A stretch of DNA of 64,000 bases from Roseovarius sp. W115 (lineage in GTDB: Bacteria; Pseudomonadota; Alphaproteobacteria; Rhodobacterales; Rhodobacteraceae), in contig NZ_CP146606.1 in the NCBI RefSeq assembly GCF_032842945.2, positions 2,856,501 to 2,920,500 on the forward strand, in the 5' to 3' direction. A program made the position numbers and the translations under genes. Every line of letters starts with the position of its first letter. Position 1 is the first letter of the stretch. The notes under the pieces were generated by a model, which was not told the DNA's origin, did no database searches, and worked only from the letters and a program-made list of their open reading frames with translations. Below are positions 43,407 through 53,953 of this stretch, one piece after another.

Positions 43407-43919
43407 TTGTCGCTTTTGGTCATATCCGGTCTCTGGGTGATCGCTGCGACCATCGTGGCGTTTCTGCCCATGCAGTACCAATACGCTCCGGGCATTGCGC
43501 TATTGTTGGCGGCGCCAGTTCTCATCTACATGATTGGCCGTGATTTTGGGCTTTTGGTGGGCGTGCTGGCGCTTTTCGCCTTTCTCTCCATGTTTCGCAA
43601 TCCGCTGCGCTATTTTTTGGAAACGCGCTTTGGGGCAAAAGCCGGAGGTGCCAAAGTGAACCTTTCATTGATCCTCGCCTGCCTCTGGGCCATTGCGGCC
43701 AACGTTTTGGCCATGATCCCAAGCAAGGATAACCTGTGGTTTCGCGCCTATGTGCTGATCGGCATCGGTATCCCGCTTTTGGGCTATGTGGTGTATCAAA
43801 ATGGACCTTGGGTCGGGTTGTTCGTTCTCGCCGCGGGTATGAGCCTCTTGCGCTGGCCGGTTGTTTATCTGGGACGTTGGGGGAGACGCATGCTGGGACG
43901 TGGCAAAGAACAATCGTAG
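43407..43919 (+). CDS. Fused tandem DUF2484 membrane protein
   Basis: 170 residues from a TTG at 43407 with GAAGG seven bases upstream. It is two homologous units of about 85 residues joined in frame: LW-IAA near the start, P-L-x-Y in the middle, and VLA-x-x-x-S-x-x-R-x-P near the end recur in both. Each has three membrane segments and matches DUF2484. The second unit begins at a GTG (43656) preceded by its own GGAGG (43644-43648), so it can probably also be made separately. The junction holds no stop. Function unknown; position after murC suggests an envelope role. Confidence 0.8.
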   Translation: MSLLVISGLWVIAATIVAFLPMQYQYAPGIALLLAAPVLIYMIGRDFGLLVGVLALFAFLSMFRNPLRYFLETRFGAKAGGAKVNLSLILACLWAIAANVLAMIPSKDNLWFRAYVLIGIGIPLLGYVVYQNGPWVGLFVLAAGMSLLRWPVVYLGRWGRRMLGRGKEQS

Positions 43920-43937
43920 CGGTTCGGGAGAAAGACA

Positions 43938-44216
43938 TTGGTTATTGTTGGCCTTGTTCTTGCCATCGCTGTGGGCGTTTTGCTGCCTGCTGTGATCAGC
44001 GCTTTGTCCATCCGTCATAGGAGAGGCTGGATTGCGGGGCTGATGGGGGTGGGGTGTTTGATCGGACTTGTCGTGAACAACGCAGCCTCAAATGCCCCCA
44101 GTTTCGAAGCCATCGACAACATGGTCCTATCGGCTTTTGTCTTTGGACCTGCGCTTGCTGGAACACTGGCAGGTGCGGCGTTTGGCTGGTGGAAATGGCG
44201 GCGCAATGACGGCTGA
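43938..44216 (+). CDS. Small membrane protein between murC and murB
   Basis: 92 residues, TTG start with GGGAG seven bases upstream. Three hydrophobic segments (about 3-21, 29-47, 62-82). It overlaps murB by 11 bp, arguing that it is a genuine co-translated gene. No family is recognised; like the DUF2484 protein before it, it is a Rhodobacterales-type insertion in the dcw cluster. Confidence 0.7.
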   Translation: MVIVGLVLAIAVGVLLPAVISALSIRHRRGWIAGLMGVGCLIGLVVNNAASNAPSFEAIDNMVLSAFVFGPALAGTLAGAAFGWWKWRRNDG

Positions 44217-45141
44217 TCTCCCCACACCACGCGGTAAGCTGACACCAGATCGCAGCCTGGCCGAATTGACCTGGCTGCGTGTCGGAGGGCCTGCGGACTG
44301 GCTGTTTCAACCGGCTGACGAGGATGATCTTGCGGCGTTTCTGAGAGAGCTTGATCCTGCCGTTCCTGTTTTTCCGATGGGGGTGGGATCAAACCTGATT
44401 GTCCGCGATGGCGGTCTTCGGGCCGTTGTGATCCGCCTCGGGCGCGGCTTCAATGCCATAGAGATTGACGGCACGCGGGTCACCGCCGGAGTGGCCGTGC
44501 TTGATGCGCATGTTGCCAAACGTGCGGCCGAGGCAGGTGTCGACCTGACCTTCCTGCGCACCATTCCCGGCGCCATCGGCGGAGCCGTGCGCATGAATGC
44601 CGGCTGCTATGGGTCATATGTTGCCGATCATTTTGTCAGTGCGCGTGCTGTGACACGCGCAGGCGAGGTTGTGACGCTGACTGCCGACGACCTGAATTTC
44701 CGGTACCGCCAAACTGATCTGCCCGAGGGCTGGGTGATCACGCAGGCAACGTTCGAAGGTCGCAAGAGCGATCCGCAAGAGCTTGCCGACCGTATGGAGG
44801 CACAGCTAAAAAAACGCGATGAAACCCAACCCACAAAGGACCGTACGGCCGGATCGACCTTTCGTAACCCGGCTGGATTTTCCAGCACCGGGCAGGCAGA
44901 TGACACGCATGATCTCAAAGCCTGGAAGGTGATTGACGAGGCAGGAATGCGGGGGGCCATGCGCGGTGGCGCGCAGATGAGCCCCAAACATCCCAACTTT
45001 CTGGTCAACACCGGAAACGCCACAGCCGCCGATCTCGAGGGATTGGGCGAAGAAGTGCGAAAAAGGGTTTTCGAATCCAGTGGAATAGAGTTACATTGGG
45101 AAATCATGAGGGTCGGCGAAACGGCCCCGTCCGGCACTTGA
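44206..45141 (+). CDS. murB: UDP-N-acetylmuramate dehydrogenase
   Basis: 311 residues, type II MurB. It reduces UDP-GlcNAc-enolpyruvate with NADPH and FAD. FAD motifs: [46 protein letters not shown]; the catalytic Ser lies in AGSTFRNP and the C-terminal Glu in [12 protein letters not shown] at 44206, overlapping the preceding small gene. ddl follows after 54 bp. Confidence 0.96.
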   Translation: MTADLPTPRGKLTPDRSLAELTWLRVGGPADWLFQPADEDDLAAFLRELDPAVPVFPMGVGSNLIVRDGGLRAVVIRLGRGFNAIEIDGTRVTAGVAVLDAHVAKRAAEAGVDLTFLRTIPGAIGGAVRMNAGCYGSYVADHFVSARAVTRAGEVVTLTADDLNFRYRQTDLPEGWVITQATFEGRKSDPQELADRMEAQLKKRDETQPTKDRTAGSTFRNPAGFSSTGQADDTHDLKAWKVIDEAGMRGAMRGGAQMSPKHPNFLVNTGNATAADLEGLGEEVRKRVFESSGIELHWEIMRVGETAPSGT

Positions 45142-45195
45142 GGCGGACCCAACAAAACAAGGGCTGAAAACAGTCCGAATATTTGAGGCAGTACG

Positions 45196-46116
45196 GTGGT
45201 TTCTTCGAGCGGAAACACCCCGACTGTTGCGGTGATTATGGGCGGCCCCTCGGCTGAGCGCGAGGTGTCGCTGTCCACAGGCAAAGAGTGCGCCGCGGCA
45301 CTTCGGGACGCAGGATACACGGTGGTCGAGGTCGATGCAGGCCGCGATCTCCCTGCGCGTCTTGCCGAGATTTCTCCTGATGTTGTGTTCAACGCCTTGC
45401 ATGGTCGCTGGGGTGAGGATGGTTGCGTGCAGGGCATCCTTGAGTGGATGCGCATCCCGTACACCCATTCCGGTGTGCTGGCCTCGTCACTGGCCATGGA
45501 CAAGCAGAAAAGCAAAGAGGCGTACCGCGCAGTGGGCTTGCCGGTTGTTGAGAGCGTGATTGCGCCACGTGATAAGGTGCGTGCGCGCCATGTGATGGCC
45601 CCGCCTTATGTGGTCAAACCCAACAATGAAGGCTCTTCGGTTGGCGTTTATCTGGTGCATGAAGAGGCCAACGGCCCGCCGCAGCTTGACGATGATATGC
45701 CGGGTGAAGTCATGGTTGAGGCCTTTGTGCCGGGGCGTGAGCTGACCACCTCCGTGATGGGCGATCGGGCCTTGGGTGTGACCGACATCATCACTGAGGG
45801 CTGGTACGATTATGACGCCAAATACAAGGAAGGTGGCTCACGCCATGAAGTGCCTGCAAAGGTCCCGGATGAGATTGCAGCCGCCTGCGAAGACTACGCT
45901 TTGCGTGCCCATGCCGCGTTGGGCTGTCGTGGGCTGAGCCGGACGGATTTCCGCTGGGACGAAACACGGGGGCTGGATGGTCTAATCCTGCTTGAGACCA
46001 ACACGCAACCTGGCATGACGCCTACGTCGCTGAGCCCGGAACAGGCGCAGGTGGCGGGCATTTCTTTCCCCGACTTATGCAAATGGCTTGTGGAGGACGC
46101 ATCATGCGACAGGTGA
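45196..46116 (+). CDS. ddl: D-alanine:D-alanine ligase
   Basis: 306 residues with ATP-grasp fold. It makes D-Ala-D-Ala for MurF. Motifs: [54 protein letters not shown], and the metal site [23 protein letters not shown] start with GAGG at good distance. Overlaps ftsQ by 13 bp. Confidence 0.96.
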   Translation: MVSSSGNTPTVAVIMGGPSAEREVSLSTGKECAAALRDAGYTVVEVDAGRDLPARLAEISPDVVFNALHGRWGEDGCVQGILEWMRIPYTHSGVLASSLAMDKQKSKEAYRAVGLPVVESVIAPRDKVRARHVMAPPYVVKPNNEGSSVGVYLVHEEANGPPQLDDDMPGEVMVEAFVPGRELTTSVMGDRALGVTDIITEGWYDYDAKYKEGGSRHEVPAKVPDEIAAACEDYALRAHAALGCRGLSRTDFRWDETRGLDGLILLETNTQPGMTPTSLSPEQAQVAGISFPDLCKWLVEDASCDR

Positions 46117-46988
46117 AGCGACCCAAGCTGCGCCTCGATCCCGCGCCGTCACGCTGGTCTTATCGGTATCAGCGCCTGATGCTGACGCCGCTTTTCCGTA
46201 ACATGCTGTTTGTCGGTCTGCCTTTGGGCATCTGTCTTGGGCTTGCGGCCGCTTACCTGGCCCAACCTGAGCGCCGTGAAGCGATTGCGCAGGCCTACAC
46301 CGACATGCGTGAGCAGATTGAGACGCGACCGGAATTCATGGTCAACCTTCTGGCGATCGAAGGGGCAAGTCGCGACATCGAAGACGATATCCGAGAGATT
46401 TTCCCGCATGATCTGCCGTCCAGCTCTTTTGACATTGATCTAGAGGCTGTGCGCGAGATGATCGTGGGTTTGTCGGGCGTAGCGGATGCCCATGTGCGCA
46501 TCCGACAGGGCGGTGTGATGGTGGCCGAGGTGTCTGAACGTGTGCCGGTTGTGATCTGGCGCACACGCGACGGGCTGGGCTTGGTTGATGCAGAAGGCAT
46601 TCTTATCGGTGAGGTAGATTCTAGAGCTGCGCGCGCTGACTTACCGGTCATTGCTGGGCAGGGGGCCGACCGCCATGTGCCCGAGGCCCTGGCGTTGATC
46701 CAGGCTGCGCGCCCTTTGGGGCACCGGTTGCGCGGGTTGGTGCGGATTGGTGAACGCCGCTGGGACGTGGTGCTGGATGGCGGTCAACGCGTCCTGTTGC
46801 CTGAGGCCGCACCTGTGCGCGCCTTGGAGCGGGTGATCGTGCTGGACGATGTGCAGGACATGCTGTCGCGCGATCTGGTGGCGGTCGACATGCGTCTGAA
46901 TGCGCGGCCCACACTTCGGATGAACACAACGGCAACAGAAGACTGGTGGCAGGCCAAAAGCCTGAACTTGGGGATAAACGCAGAATGA
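46104..46988 (+). CDS. ftsQ: Cell division protein FtsQ
   Basis: 294 residues: a basic cytosolic N-terminus, one membrane segment (about 28-47, [20 protein letters not shown]), a POTRA domain ([20 protein letters not shown]) and a beta domain ([18 protein letters not shown]). It recruits FtsL-FtsB to the divisome. ATG at 46104 has GGAGG upstream, inside ddl. Ends in an ATGA overlap with ftsA. Confidence 0.94.
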   Translation: MRQVKRPKLRLDPAPSRWSYRYQRLMLTPLFRNMLFVGLPLGICLGLAAAYLAQPERREAIAQAYTDMREQIETRPEFMVNLLAIEGASRDIEDDIREIFPHDLPSSSFDIDLEAVREMIVGLSGVADAHVRIRQGGVMVAEVSERVPVVIWRTRDGLGLVDAEGILIGEVDSRAARADLPVIAGQGADRHVPEALALIQAARPLGHRLRGLVRIGERRWDVVLDGGQRVLLPEAAPVRALERVIVLDDVQDMLSRDLVAVDMRLNARPTLRMNTTATEDWWQAKSLNLGINAE

Positions 46989-48319
46989 TTGAACTATACG
47001 ATTCACAGCGGGCTATGCGGAACATGCGCCGGGCAGCGATGCAGCGCGGTGTTGTGGCGGTGCTGGATGTGGGAACGTCCAAAATCGCCTGTCTTGTGCT
47101 GCGCTTTGATGGATCAGACCGGTTGCATGAGGCCGAGGGTGTCGGCGCGCTGGCAGGGCAGGCAGGGTTCCGTGTCATCGGTGCTGCGACCACGCGGTCG
47201 CGTGGGGTGCGCTATGGCGAGGTCGCCACGATGGGCGAGACCGAGCGCGCCATTCGCACGGCGCTTCAGGCGGCGCAGAAGATGGCCAATATCCGCGTGG
47301 ATCACGTGATTGCCTGTTTCTCGGGCGCGTCACCGCGCAGCTATGGGCTGGCCGGGCAGGTCTCGATTGAAGACACGATGGTGTCAGAACAGGATATCAG
47401 CCGCGTTCTTTCGGCCTGTGACGTGCCGGACTATGGCGAAGGGCGCGAAGTGCTGCATGCGCAGCCGGTGAATTTTGCGTTGGATCATCGTTCTGGCCTC
47501 ATCGACCCAAGAGGGCAGTTGGGACAGGATCTTGCTGTGGACATGCACATGCTGACCGTTGACGGCGCGGCGGTGCAGAACCTGGCGCATTGTATCAAAC
47601 GCTGCGATCTCGAACTCGCGGGGCTGGCCAGCTCGGCCTATGTCTCGGGCATTTCAGCGCTGGTCGAAGACGAACAGGAACTTGGTGCCGCTTGCATCGA
47701 TCTTGGCGGTGGCAGTGCAGGCGTGTCGATCTTCATGAAGAAACACATGATCTATTCCGACAGTGTGCGCATTGGCGGCGAGCATGTGACGGGCGATATC
47801 TCAATGGGCCTGCAGGTGCCTCAGGCGACCGCGGAGCGAATCAAGACCTTTTATGGCGGCGTGGTGGCCACCGGCATGGATGACCGCGAGATGATCGAGA
47901 TCGGCGGTGAAACCGGCGATTGGGAGCATGACCGTCGTACCGTGAGCCGTGCAGAGCTGATTGGCATCATGCGACCCCGCGTGGAGGAGATTCTTGAAGA
48001 GGTGCGGGCGCGGCTGGATGCTGCAGGGTTCCAGCATCTTCCCAGCCAGCAAATCGTGCTGACCGGTGGCGGCAGCCAGATCCCAGGGCTCGACGGTCTC
48101 GCCACGCGCATCCTTGGCCAGCAAGTGCGACTCGGTCGACCATTGCGCGTGCATGGCTTGCCGCAGGCGGCCACCGGCGCGGGATTCGCCAGTGCTGTGG
48201 GCATGTGCCTCTTCGCTGCGAATCCCCAGGATGAGTGGTGGGATTTTGAAATTCCTGTGGATCGCTACCCGGCGCGGTCCCTCAAGCGAGCCGTAAAATG
48301 GTTCAAGGACAACTGGTAA
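46985..48319 (+). CDS. ftsA: Cell division protein FtsA
   Basis: 444 residues of the actin fold, with the family's 1C domain. It anchors FtsZ to the membrane. Motifs: VAVLDVGTSKIACLVL (phosphate loop), AACIDLGGGSAGVSIF and VLTGGGSQIPGL. The C-terminal basic amphipathic helix (RSLKRAVKWFKDNW) is the membrane-targeting sequence. ATGA overlap with ftsQ; a 186-bp regulatory gap separates it from ftsZ. Confidence 0.96.
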   Translation: MIELYDSQRAMRNMRRAAMQRGVVAVLDVGTSKIACLVLRFDGSDRLHEAEGVGALAGQAGFRVIGAATTRSRGVRYGEVATMGETERAIRTALQAAQKMANIRVDHVIACFSGASPRSYGLAGQVSIEDTMVSEQDISRVLSACDVPDYGEGREVLHAQPVNFALDHRSGLIDPRGQLGQDLAVDMHMLTVDGAAVQNLAHCIKRCDLELAGLASSAYVSGISALVEDEQELGAACIDLGGGSAGVSIFMKKHMIYSDSVRIGGEHVTGDISMGLQVPQATAERIKTFYGGVVATGMDDREMIEIGGETGDWEHDRRTVSRAELIGIMRPRVEEILEEVRARLDAAGFQHLPSQQIVLTGGGSQIPGLDGLATRILGQQVRLGRPLRVHGLPQAATGAGFASAVGMCLFAANPQDEWWDFEIPVDRYPARSLKRAVKWFKDNW

Positions 48320-48355
48320 CCGCAATATCTGGAGGTTTCGGCGAAATCCCGCGGC

Positions 48356-48452
48356 TGTGGATAAGTTTTCCACCAGATTTTGTGTCATTTTTGTGTTTTT
48401 AGGGTGACGTAGACGTTAACCAAATGTAGTATCGCGGCAGATTGGCGGAGTC
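48356..48452 (+). promoter_or_regulatory. ftsZ upstream region with DnaA box, CtrA-like half-site and GANTC
   Basis: TGTGGATAA (48356-48364) is a perfect DnaA box (TTATCCACA) on the minus strand; TTTTCCACC (48366-48374) beside it is a degenerate second box. TTAACCAA (48416-48423) resembles the CtrA half-site TTAACCAT, and GAGTC (48448-48452) is a GANTC methylation site. In Caulobacter, DnaA, CtrA and CcrM methylation all act on ftsZ. The sites are seen; their function here is inferred, and the GANTC alone could be chance. Confidence 0.5.
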
Positions 48453-48505
48453 GGGGCTGCCATTTGCAGAACCGGAAAACAGGCATTCAGAAAGCGGACG
48501 GAGCA

Positions 48506-50101
48506 ATGACATTACATCTCAGCATGCCAGGTCAGGACAATGACCTGAAACCAAGGATCACCGTATTTGGCGTTGGTGGCGCAGGCGGAAACGCCGTGAA
48601 CAACATGATCGAAAAGGCGCTTGAAGGCGTGGATTTCGTCGTGGCGAACACTGACGCGCAGGCTCTGTCGCAATCAAATGCCGATGCGCGTATTCAGCTG
48701 GGTGTCAAAGTGACCGAAGGGCTGGGCGCGGGGGCGAAAGCGACCGTGGGTGCTGCCGCTGCTGAGGAAAACATTGAACAGATCGTCGATCATCTGGCGG
48801 GGGCGCATATGTGCTTTATTACCGCTGGCATGGGTGGCGGCACAGGTACAGGAGCGGCGCCTATCATTGCTCAGGCAGCACGTGAACTTGGTGTGCTAAC
48901 TGTCGGTGTTGTAACAAAACCTTTCCAATTTGAGGGCGCAAAGCGCATGCGTCAGGCTGAGGAAGGCGTGGAGCAGCTCCAAAAGATGGTCGACACGCTG
49001 ATCATCATCCCCAATCAAAACCTGTTCCGCCTGGCCAACGAAAAGACAACGTTCACCGAAGCGTTCAGCCTAGCCGATGATGTTCTCTATCAGGGCGTCA
49101 AAGGCGTGACGGACCTGATGGTGCGTCCGGGTCTGATCAATCTTGACTTTGCCGACGTCCGCGCGGTGATGGATGAGATGGGTAAGGCCATGATGGGCAC
49201 CGGCGAGGACGCTGGCGAAGAGCGTGCCGTGCAAGCCGCAGAGAAAGCGATCGCCAACCCGCTTCTGGACGAGATCAGCCTGCGCGGAGCCAAAGGTGTC
49301 CTTATTAATATCACCGGCGGTCATGACCTGACGCTCTTCGAACTCGATGAGGCGGCGAACCGGATCCGCGAAGAAGTGGATGCCGATGCCAATATCATTG
49401 TTGGCTCTACTCTTGATCCGAGCATGGACGGCCTCATGCGGGTATCAGTCGTGGCCACGGGCATTGATGCGACGGTGGATCACTCTGACATTCCGGTTCC
49501 GCGTCGTTCGATGGCGGAACCTTTGACGCCAGCAGCAACGATTGCAGCGAGCGAAGCAGTAGAGGCCCCTCAGGCCGAGGTAGCTGCCGCAGTGGAAGAG
49601 CCAAACCTTTTCCAGGGTTTTGATGCGCAGCGCGCTGCGGCAGAGGACCAGATGGAAGACATTTTTGAGCCATCACCTGCAACGGCTGATGACGGCTTGC
49701 CTCCTCCGGCCTACACACCTGCGCCCGAGCAGCCTGTGTTTGCGGAAGAAACTCCAAGCGAAGAATTCGTGGCACCTCGCGCCCCAGCGGCTGGCACGCC
49801 TTCGCCTGAAGCGATGGCCCGCCTGCAAGCGGCTGTGCAGCGTGCTCCGGCAGCCTCGCTTGCGGCAACACCGCCGGCAGCCCCCATGCCTGCGGCTGAG
49901 ATGCCGGCAGAGAAACCTCGCTTTGGGATCAATTCATTGATCAATCGCATGACAGGACACGCTGCGGAAAGCGCACCGGAAATGCCGCGCCAGGCACGCC
50001 AGCAGCCGCCGGTTCAGTCGACCCAAACCGCGCCTGAACCGCGTGCGGAAGAGGAAGACCAGATCGAAATCCCTGCGTTCCTACGTCGGCAGGCGAATTG
50101 A
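48506..50101 (+). CDS. ftsZ: Cell division protein FtsZ
   Basis: 531 residues, long as in other Rhodobacterales because of an Ala/Pro/Glu-rich linker (about 320-510). The tubulin-like GTPase domain has [13 protein letters not shown] and the signature GGGTGTG (110-116), with the T7 loop [11 protein letters not shown]. The C-terminal peptide EIPAFLRRQ binds FtsA and other partners. It forms the Z-ring. The ATG at 48506 gives MTLHLSMP, the usual Rhodobacterales start; a TTG at 48464 is unlikely. Confidence 0.97.
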   Translation: MTLHLSMPGQDNDLKPRITVFGVGGAGGNAVNNMIEKALEGVDFVVANTDAQALSQSNADARIQLGVKVTEGLGAGAKATVGAAAAEENIEQIVDHLAGAHMCFITAGMGGGTGTGAAPIIAQAARELGVLTVGVVTKPFQFEGAKRMRQAEEGVEQLQKMVDTLIIIPNQNLFRLANEKTTFTEAFSLADDVLYQGVKGVTDLMVRPGLINLDFADVRAVMDEMGKAMMGTGEDAGEERAVQAAEKAIANPLLDEISLRGAKGVLINITGGHDLTLFELDEAANRIREEVDADANIIVGSTLDPSMDGLMRVSVVATGIDATVDHSDIPVPRRSMAEPLTPAATIAASEAVEAPQAEVAAAVEEPNLFQGFDAQRAAAEDQMEDIFEPSPATADDGLPPPAYTPAPEQPVFAEETPSEEFVAPRAPAAGTPSPEAMARLQAAVQRAPAASLAATPPAAPMPAAEMPAEKPRFGINSLINRMTGHAAESAPEMPRQARQQPPVQSTQTAPEPRAEEEDQIEIPAFLRRQAN

Positions 50102-50133
50102 CGCTTGGTCAAAAGGACAAGTTTTTCTAAAAG

Positions 50134-50159
50134 CGGGCTGCATATCGCGGCCCGTTTTT
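50134..50159 (+). terminator. Rho-independent terminator after ftsZ
   Basis: CGGGCTGC (50134-50141) pairs with GCGGCCCG (50147-50154) with one G-U wobble; loop ATATC; TTTTT at 50155-50159. It ends the main dcw transcript 33 bp after ftsZ, so lpxC needs its own promoter. Confidence 0.88.
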
Positions 50160-50326
50160 GGTTTAAAAACAATGCACTGACGGTAAAAAAAGCTGACTCG
50201 GCGAAATCTTGCCGCGATGACGCCAAGGCATGTTTCAACACGTTGCAAAGAGTGAATTGAGCAATGCCGCAGCTGCACATACACAACAAGTGCCTTCAAG
50301 TCGAGGGTGTGGGACAGAGGTTTGTC

Positions 50327-51250
50327 GTGCAGACAACGATCAACATTCCAGCGACGTTTGCGGGCGTCGGCTTGCATTCGGGTGAGCCGTGCTCAGTGAC
50401 GATTCGCTCTGCGGGCGCCGATCATGGTATCGTTTTCCGCCGCATGGATGTATCTGCTGACCAACAAGATCTCCCTGCAACTTGGGACAAGGTGAAACAA
50501 TCGCCACTCTGCACATGTCTGCAGAATGATGCCGGTATCACCGTGTCGACCATCGAACATATCATGGCAGCCTTGTGTGGCTGTGGTGTTCACAACGCGC
50601 TGATCGAAGTGTCGGGCCCCGAAGTGCCGATCCTCGATGGCAGCTCAGCAAAGTTTGTTCAGGGCATTCTTGCCGCTGGTGTGCTTCCGCTTGATGCTCC
50701 GATCAAAGCATTTCGTGTGCTCAAACCGGTTGAAGTCCGTCGCGGTGATGCGTTGGCGCGGCTGTTGCCGAACGATACCCTGACTATTGAATTCAAAATT
50801 GAGTTTGAAGATTCGGCCATTGGGGCACAAAGCAAGGTGCTCAACATGGCCAATGGCAGCTTCATACGTGAGTTGTCGACCTCGCGTACATTCTGTCGTC
50901 AGGCGGATGTTGATGCGATGCAGGCCAATGGTCTGGCGTTGGGTGGAAGCTCTGGCGAGAATGCAGTTGTGTTTGACGGAAATCGGGTCGTCAGCCCCGG
51001 GGGCTTGCGTCAGCCGGATGAGCCTGTGCGCCACAAGATGCTGGATGCCTTGGGCGATCTGGCTTTGGCCGGCCTTCCAATTCTGGGGTATTATCAGGGG
51101 GAGCGCGCTGGTCATGCATTGACCAATGATCTTCTGCGCGCACTTTTCGCTGATCCGGAGGCCTTTGAGGTCGTAACATGCGACGCGGCCATGGCGGCAC
51201 GCTTGCCCGGCGCAGGTGTCCACTGGGGGGAAATCCCGGAGGTTGCGTGA
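50327..51250 (+). CDS. lpxC: UDP-3-O-acyl-N-acetylglucosamine deacetylase
   Basis: 307 residues, close to the usual 305. This zinc enzyme commits to lipid A synthesis. Motifs: FAGVGLHSGEPC, STIEHIMAALCGCG with the catalytic Glu and zinc His (77-78), GPEVPILDGSS, and EPVRHKMLDALGDLAL with the second His and Asp ligands. The GTG at 50327 with AGAGG gives VQTTINIPATFAGVG, matching the family start; an ATG at 50264 would add 21 unrelated residues. It is preceded by the ftsZ terminator. Confidence 0.95.
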   Translation: MQTTINIPATFAGVGLHSGEPCSVTIRSAGADHGIVFRRMDVSADQQDLPATWDKVKQSPLCTCLQNDAGITVSTIEHIMAALCGCGVHNALIEVSGPEVPILDGSSAKFVQGILAAGVLPLDAPIKAFRVLKPVEVRRGDALARLLPNDTLTIEFKIEFEDSAIGAQSKVLNMANGSFIRELSTSRTFCRQADVDAMQANGLALGGSSGENAVVFDGNRVVSPGGLRQPDEPVRHKMLDALGDLALAGLPILGYYQGERAGHALTNDLLRALFADPEAFEVVTCDAAMAARLPGAGVHWGEIPEVA

Positions 51251-51375
51251 CTTCACATCACTTGTGAAACGCAAATGTGCCAAAGACGTTTTGCACCGGA
51301 AAATTATATGCTAGGACGCCAAAGGGTAGGACGAAATTCCTGCGGAGCGTGGGTTACTAAAGGGAACGTGCAAGC

Positions 51376-52227
51376 ATGACTGGCGGCAAATCGCGGATTT
51401 GGTTGGCGCCCCTGGTGGTGAGTGCAGCAATCCTGATGGGTTGTAGTGGCGTCAACGGTCGGATTGAGCGTGGTCAGATTGACTACGAGAACTTTACCGC
51501 AGAACAGATCTATGGCCGTGCCGAATTCGATCTGGCGCGGGGACGTCATGACCAGGCGGCCACGCTATTTGCCGAAGTGGAAAGGCTCTATCCCTTTTCC
51601 GAATGGGCCAAGCGCGCCGTAATTATGCAGGCCTTTGCGCATCATAAAGATGAAAACTACGAAAGCAGCCGCGCCGCTGCGCAGCGGTATATCGATGTCT
51701 ATCCTGCCGATGGCGATGCGGCCTATGCGCAATATCTTTTGGCGCTGAGCTACTATGATCAGATCGACGAAGTCGGCCGCGATCAGGGCCTGACGTTTCA
51801 GGCGCTGCAGAGCCTGCGCGAAGTGATTGAGCGTTACCCTGACAGCGAATATGCCAGCTCGGCGATTCTCAAGTTTGACCTCGCCTTTAACCATCTCGCG
51901 GCCAAGGAAATGGAGATTGGGCGTTATTATCTGCGCCGTGATCACTTTACGGCGGCGATCAACCGGTTCCGTGTGGTTGTCGAGGATTTCCAAACCACGA
52001 CCCACACCGCCGAGGCACTGCACCGACTGGTTGAGGCATACCTGTCACTGGGTTTGACCGATGAGGCCCGCACGGCCGGAGCTATTCTTGGCCATAACTT
52101 CCAGGCAACCGAGTGGTATGAAGACAGCTATGCTCTGCTGACAGGTCGCGGTCTGACGCTGGAGGCGTCGGGCGACAACTGGTTGCGTCAGGTTTATCGT
52201 CAAATGATCCAGGGCCGCTGGCTCTGA
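51376..52227 (+). CDS. bamD: Outer membrane assembly lipoprotein BamD
   Basis: 283 residues. A lipoprotein signal ends in LMGC, with Cys23 as lipidation site. The rest is a helical TPR array: AEQIYGRAEFDLARGRHDQA, YPFSEWAKRAVIMQA, YPADGDAAYAQYLLALSYYD, and YPDSEYASSAILKFD, the standard BamD (ComL) repeats. It works with BamA to insert outer-membrane beta-barrel proteins. recN follows after 21 bp. Confidence 0.94.
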   Translation: MTGGKSRIWLAPLVVSAAILMGCSGVNGRIERGQIDYENFTAEQIYGRAEFDLARGRHDQAATLFAEVERLYPFSEWAKRAVIMQAFAHHKDENYESSRAAAQRYIDVYPADGDAAYAQYLLALSYYDQIDEVGRDQGLTFQALQSLREVIERYPDSEYASSAILKFDLAFNHLAAKEMEIGRYYLRRDHFTAAINRFRVVVEDFQTTTHTAEALHRLVEAYLSLGLTDEARTAGAILGHNFQATEWYEDSYALLTGRGLTLEASGDNWLRQVYRQMIQGRWL

Positions 52228-52248
52228 TCGGCGGGCAAGGGGCGCTCT

Positions 52249-53894
52249 ATGCTGCGCGCGCTTGAAATTCGCGACATCCTCATCATTGACCGGCTGGAGT
52301 TGAACTTTCAGCCGGGCCTCAATGTGCTGACCGGTGAAACCGGCGCGGGCAAGTCGATCTTGCTTGATTCGCTCGGGTTTGTGCTGGGCTGGCGTGGGCG
52401 GGCGGATCTCGTGCGGCAAGGGGCCGAGCAGGGGGAAGTGCTGGCTGAGTTTGACCTGTCCCCGGATCATCCTGCCCATACGGTGCTCCAAGAGGCGGGT
52501 ATCCCGTCGGACGACACGCTGATTCTGCGACGGGTTAACACCGCTGAAGGGCGCAAAACAGCTTGGGTCAATGACCGGCGCTGTTCGGGTGAGGTGCTGC
52601 GCGCCCTGTCGGAGTGTCTGGTGGAGTTGCACGGGCAACATGATGACCGTGGATTGCTCAACCCGCGAGGCCATCGCGACCTGCTTGATGCTTTTGGAGA
52701 GCTGGAGGCGCCGCGAGAGGCTGTGCGACTCGCTTGGCGGGCGCGCGCTGAGGCGTATAAGGCGCTGGCCGAAGCTGAGGCGGCGCTGGAGAAAGTACGC
52801 GGTGAAGAGGATTTCCTGCGTCATGCGGTGGCTGAGCTTGATGCGCTGGCCCCCAAGCCGGGGAGGAGGCCGACCTTGATGCGCGCCGCCGCCTGATGCA
52901 ACAAGCGGAACGCATTCGCGAAGACATTGCGCGCGCCAGCAGCACGATCAGTGACGGGGCCGAAAACGCGGCGGGTGAGGCGCTTCGTTGGCTCGAAGGC
53001 GTTGCTGACCGTGCCGAAGGGCAGCTTGATGCGCCCATTGCAGCTTTGGGGCGGGCCCTGGCCGAGCTGGATGAGGCTGCCAGCGGTGTGACCCGCTGCC
53101 TGGAGGCGCTCAGCTTTAACCCGCTGGAGTTGGAAGAGGCCGAGGAGCGCCTCTTTGCCATCCGCGCACAGGCGCGCAAACATGATGTGGCCCCCGATGA
53201 TCTGGCGGAATTTGCAGAACGCCTGCGTGTGCAGCTTGCGGCTCTGGATCAGGGAGATGCCGATCTTGCCGACTTGAAGAAAGCGGCGGAAGAGGCTGAT
53301 AAGACGTATGAAAAATATGCAGGTACTTTGAGCAAGGCGCGCGCTGAGGCCGCCAAGGCTTTGGATTCGGCTGTTATGGCCGAACTTGCACCGCTCAAGA
53401 TGGAACGCGCGATATTTGCCACGCAAATCGACGCCGCCGATCCCGGCGAAAGCGGAACCGACACCGTGACCTTTACCGTGGCGACCAACCCGGGCGCACC
53501 GTCGGGGCCTCTGGGAAAGATTGCGTCGGGTGGTGAACTGAGCCGCTTTCTTCTGGCATTGAAGGTCTGCCTGACGGAAGGGCAATCGGGTTTGACCATG
53601 ATCTTTGACGAGATTGATCGGGGTGTGGGCGGTGCGACCGCCGATGCGGTTGGGCGGCGTCTGGCGCAACTGGCCGAGGATGGTCAGGTTCTGGTCGTGA
53701 CGCATTCTCCGCAAGTGGCTGCGCGCGGCGCGCACCACTGGCGGGTGGAAAAGCGCGTTGAAGGTGAGGCCACGCTGTCAACCGTGACACCGCTCAAGAA
53801 CGATGCGCGCGTGGATGAAATCGGACGCATGCTGTCTGGCGACAAGATCACTCCAGAGGCGCGGGCAGCGGCAGAAGCGCTCATGGCCGGATGA
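52249..53894 (+). pseudogene. recN: DNA repair ATPase RecN, single-base frameshift
   Basis: RecN is an SMC-like protein for double-strand break repair. The first frame (52249-52896) has Walker A GETGAGKS (residues 29-36) and ends after LAPKPG. The second (from about 52862) has the coiled coil, the signature SGGELSRF, Walker B MIFDEIDRG and the VVTHSPQVAA switch. Adding one G to GGGG (52860-52863) restores LAPKPGEEADLDARRRLMQQ and a 548-residue protein, the family length. The TGA of the first frame overlaps an ATG of the second (TGATG), so two coupled halves could be made. Sequencing error, a real mutation and, least likely, a programmed shift are the options. Confidence 0.9.
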
Positions 53895-53953
53895 GGCGTT
53901 TGCCCCCGGGCTCCTGACTGATAGAGTATCCCAAAAGCGTCCAGAGCAGGGTC

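Noticed and set aside
48464..48505. Upstream TTG start for ftsZ
   Set aside because: The ATG at 48506 gives the usual FtsZ N-terminus; the 14 extra residues are unlike other FtsZ.
51252..51268. TTCACA-N5-TGTGAA after lpxC as terminator
   Set aside because: Weak 6-bp A/T-rich stem without T tract; may be a chance palindrome.
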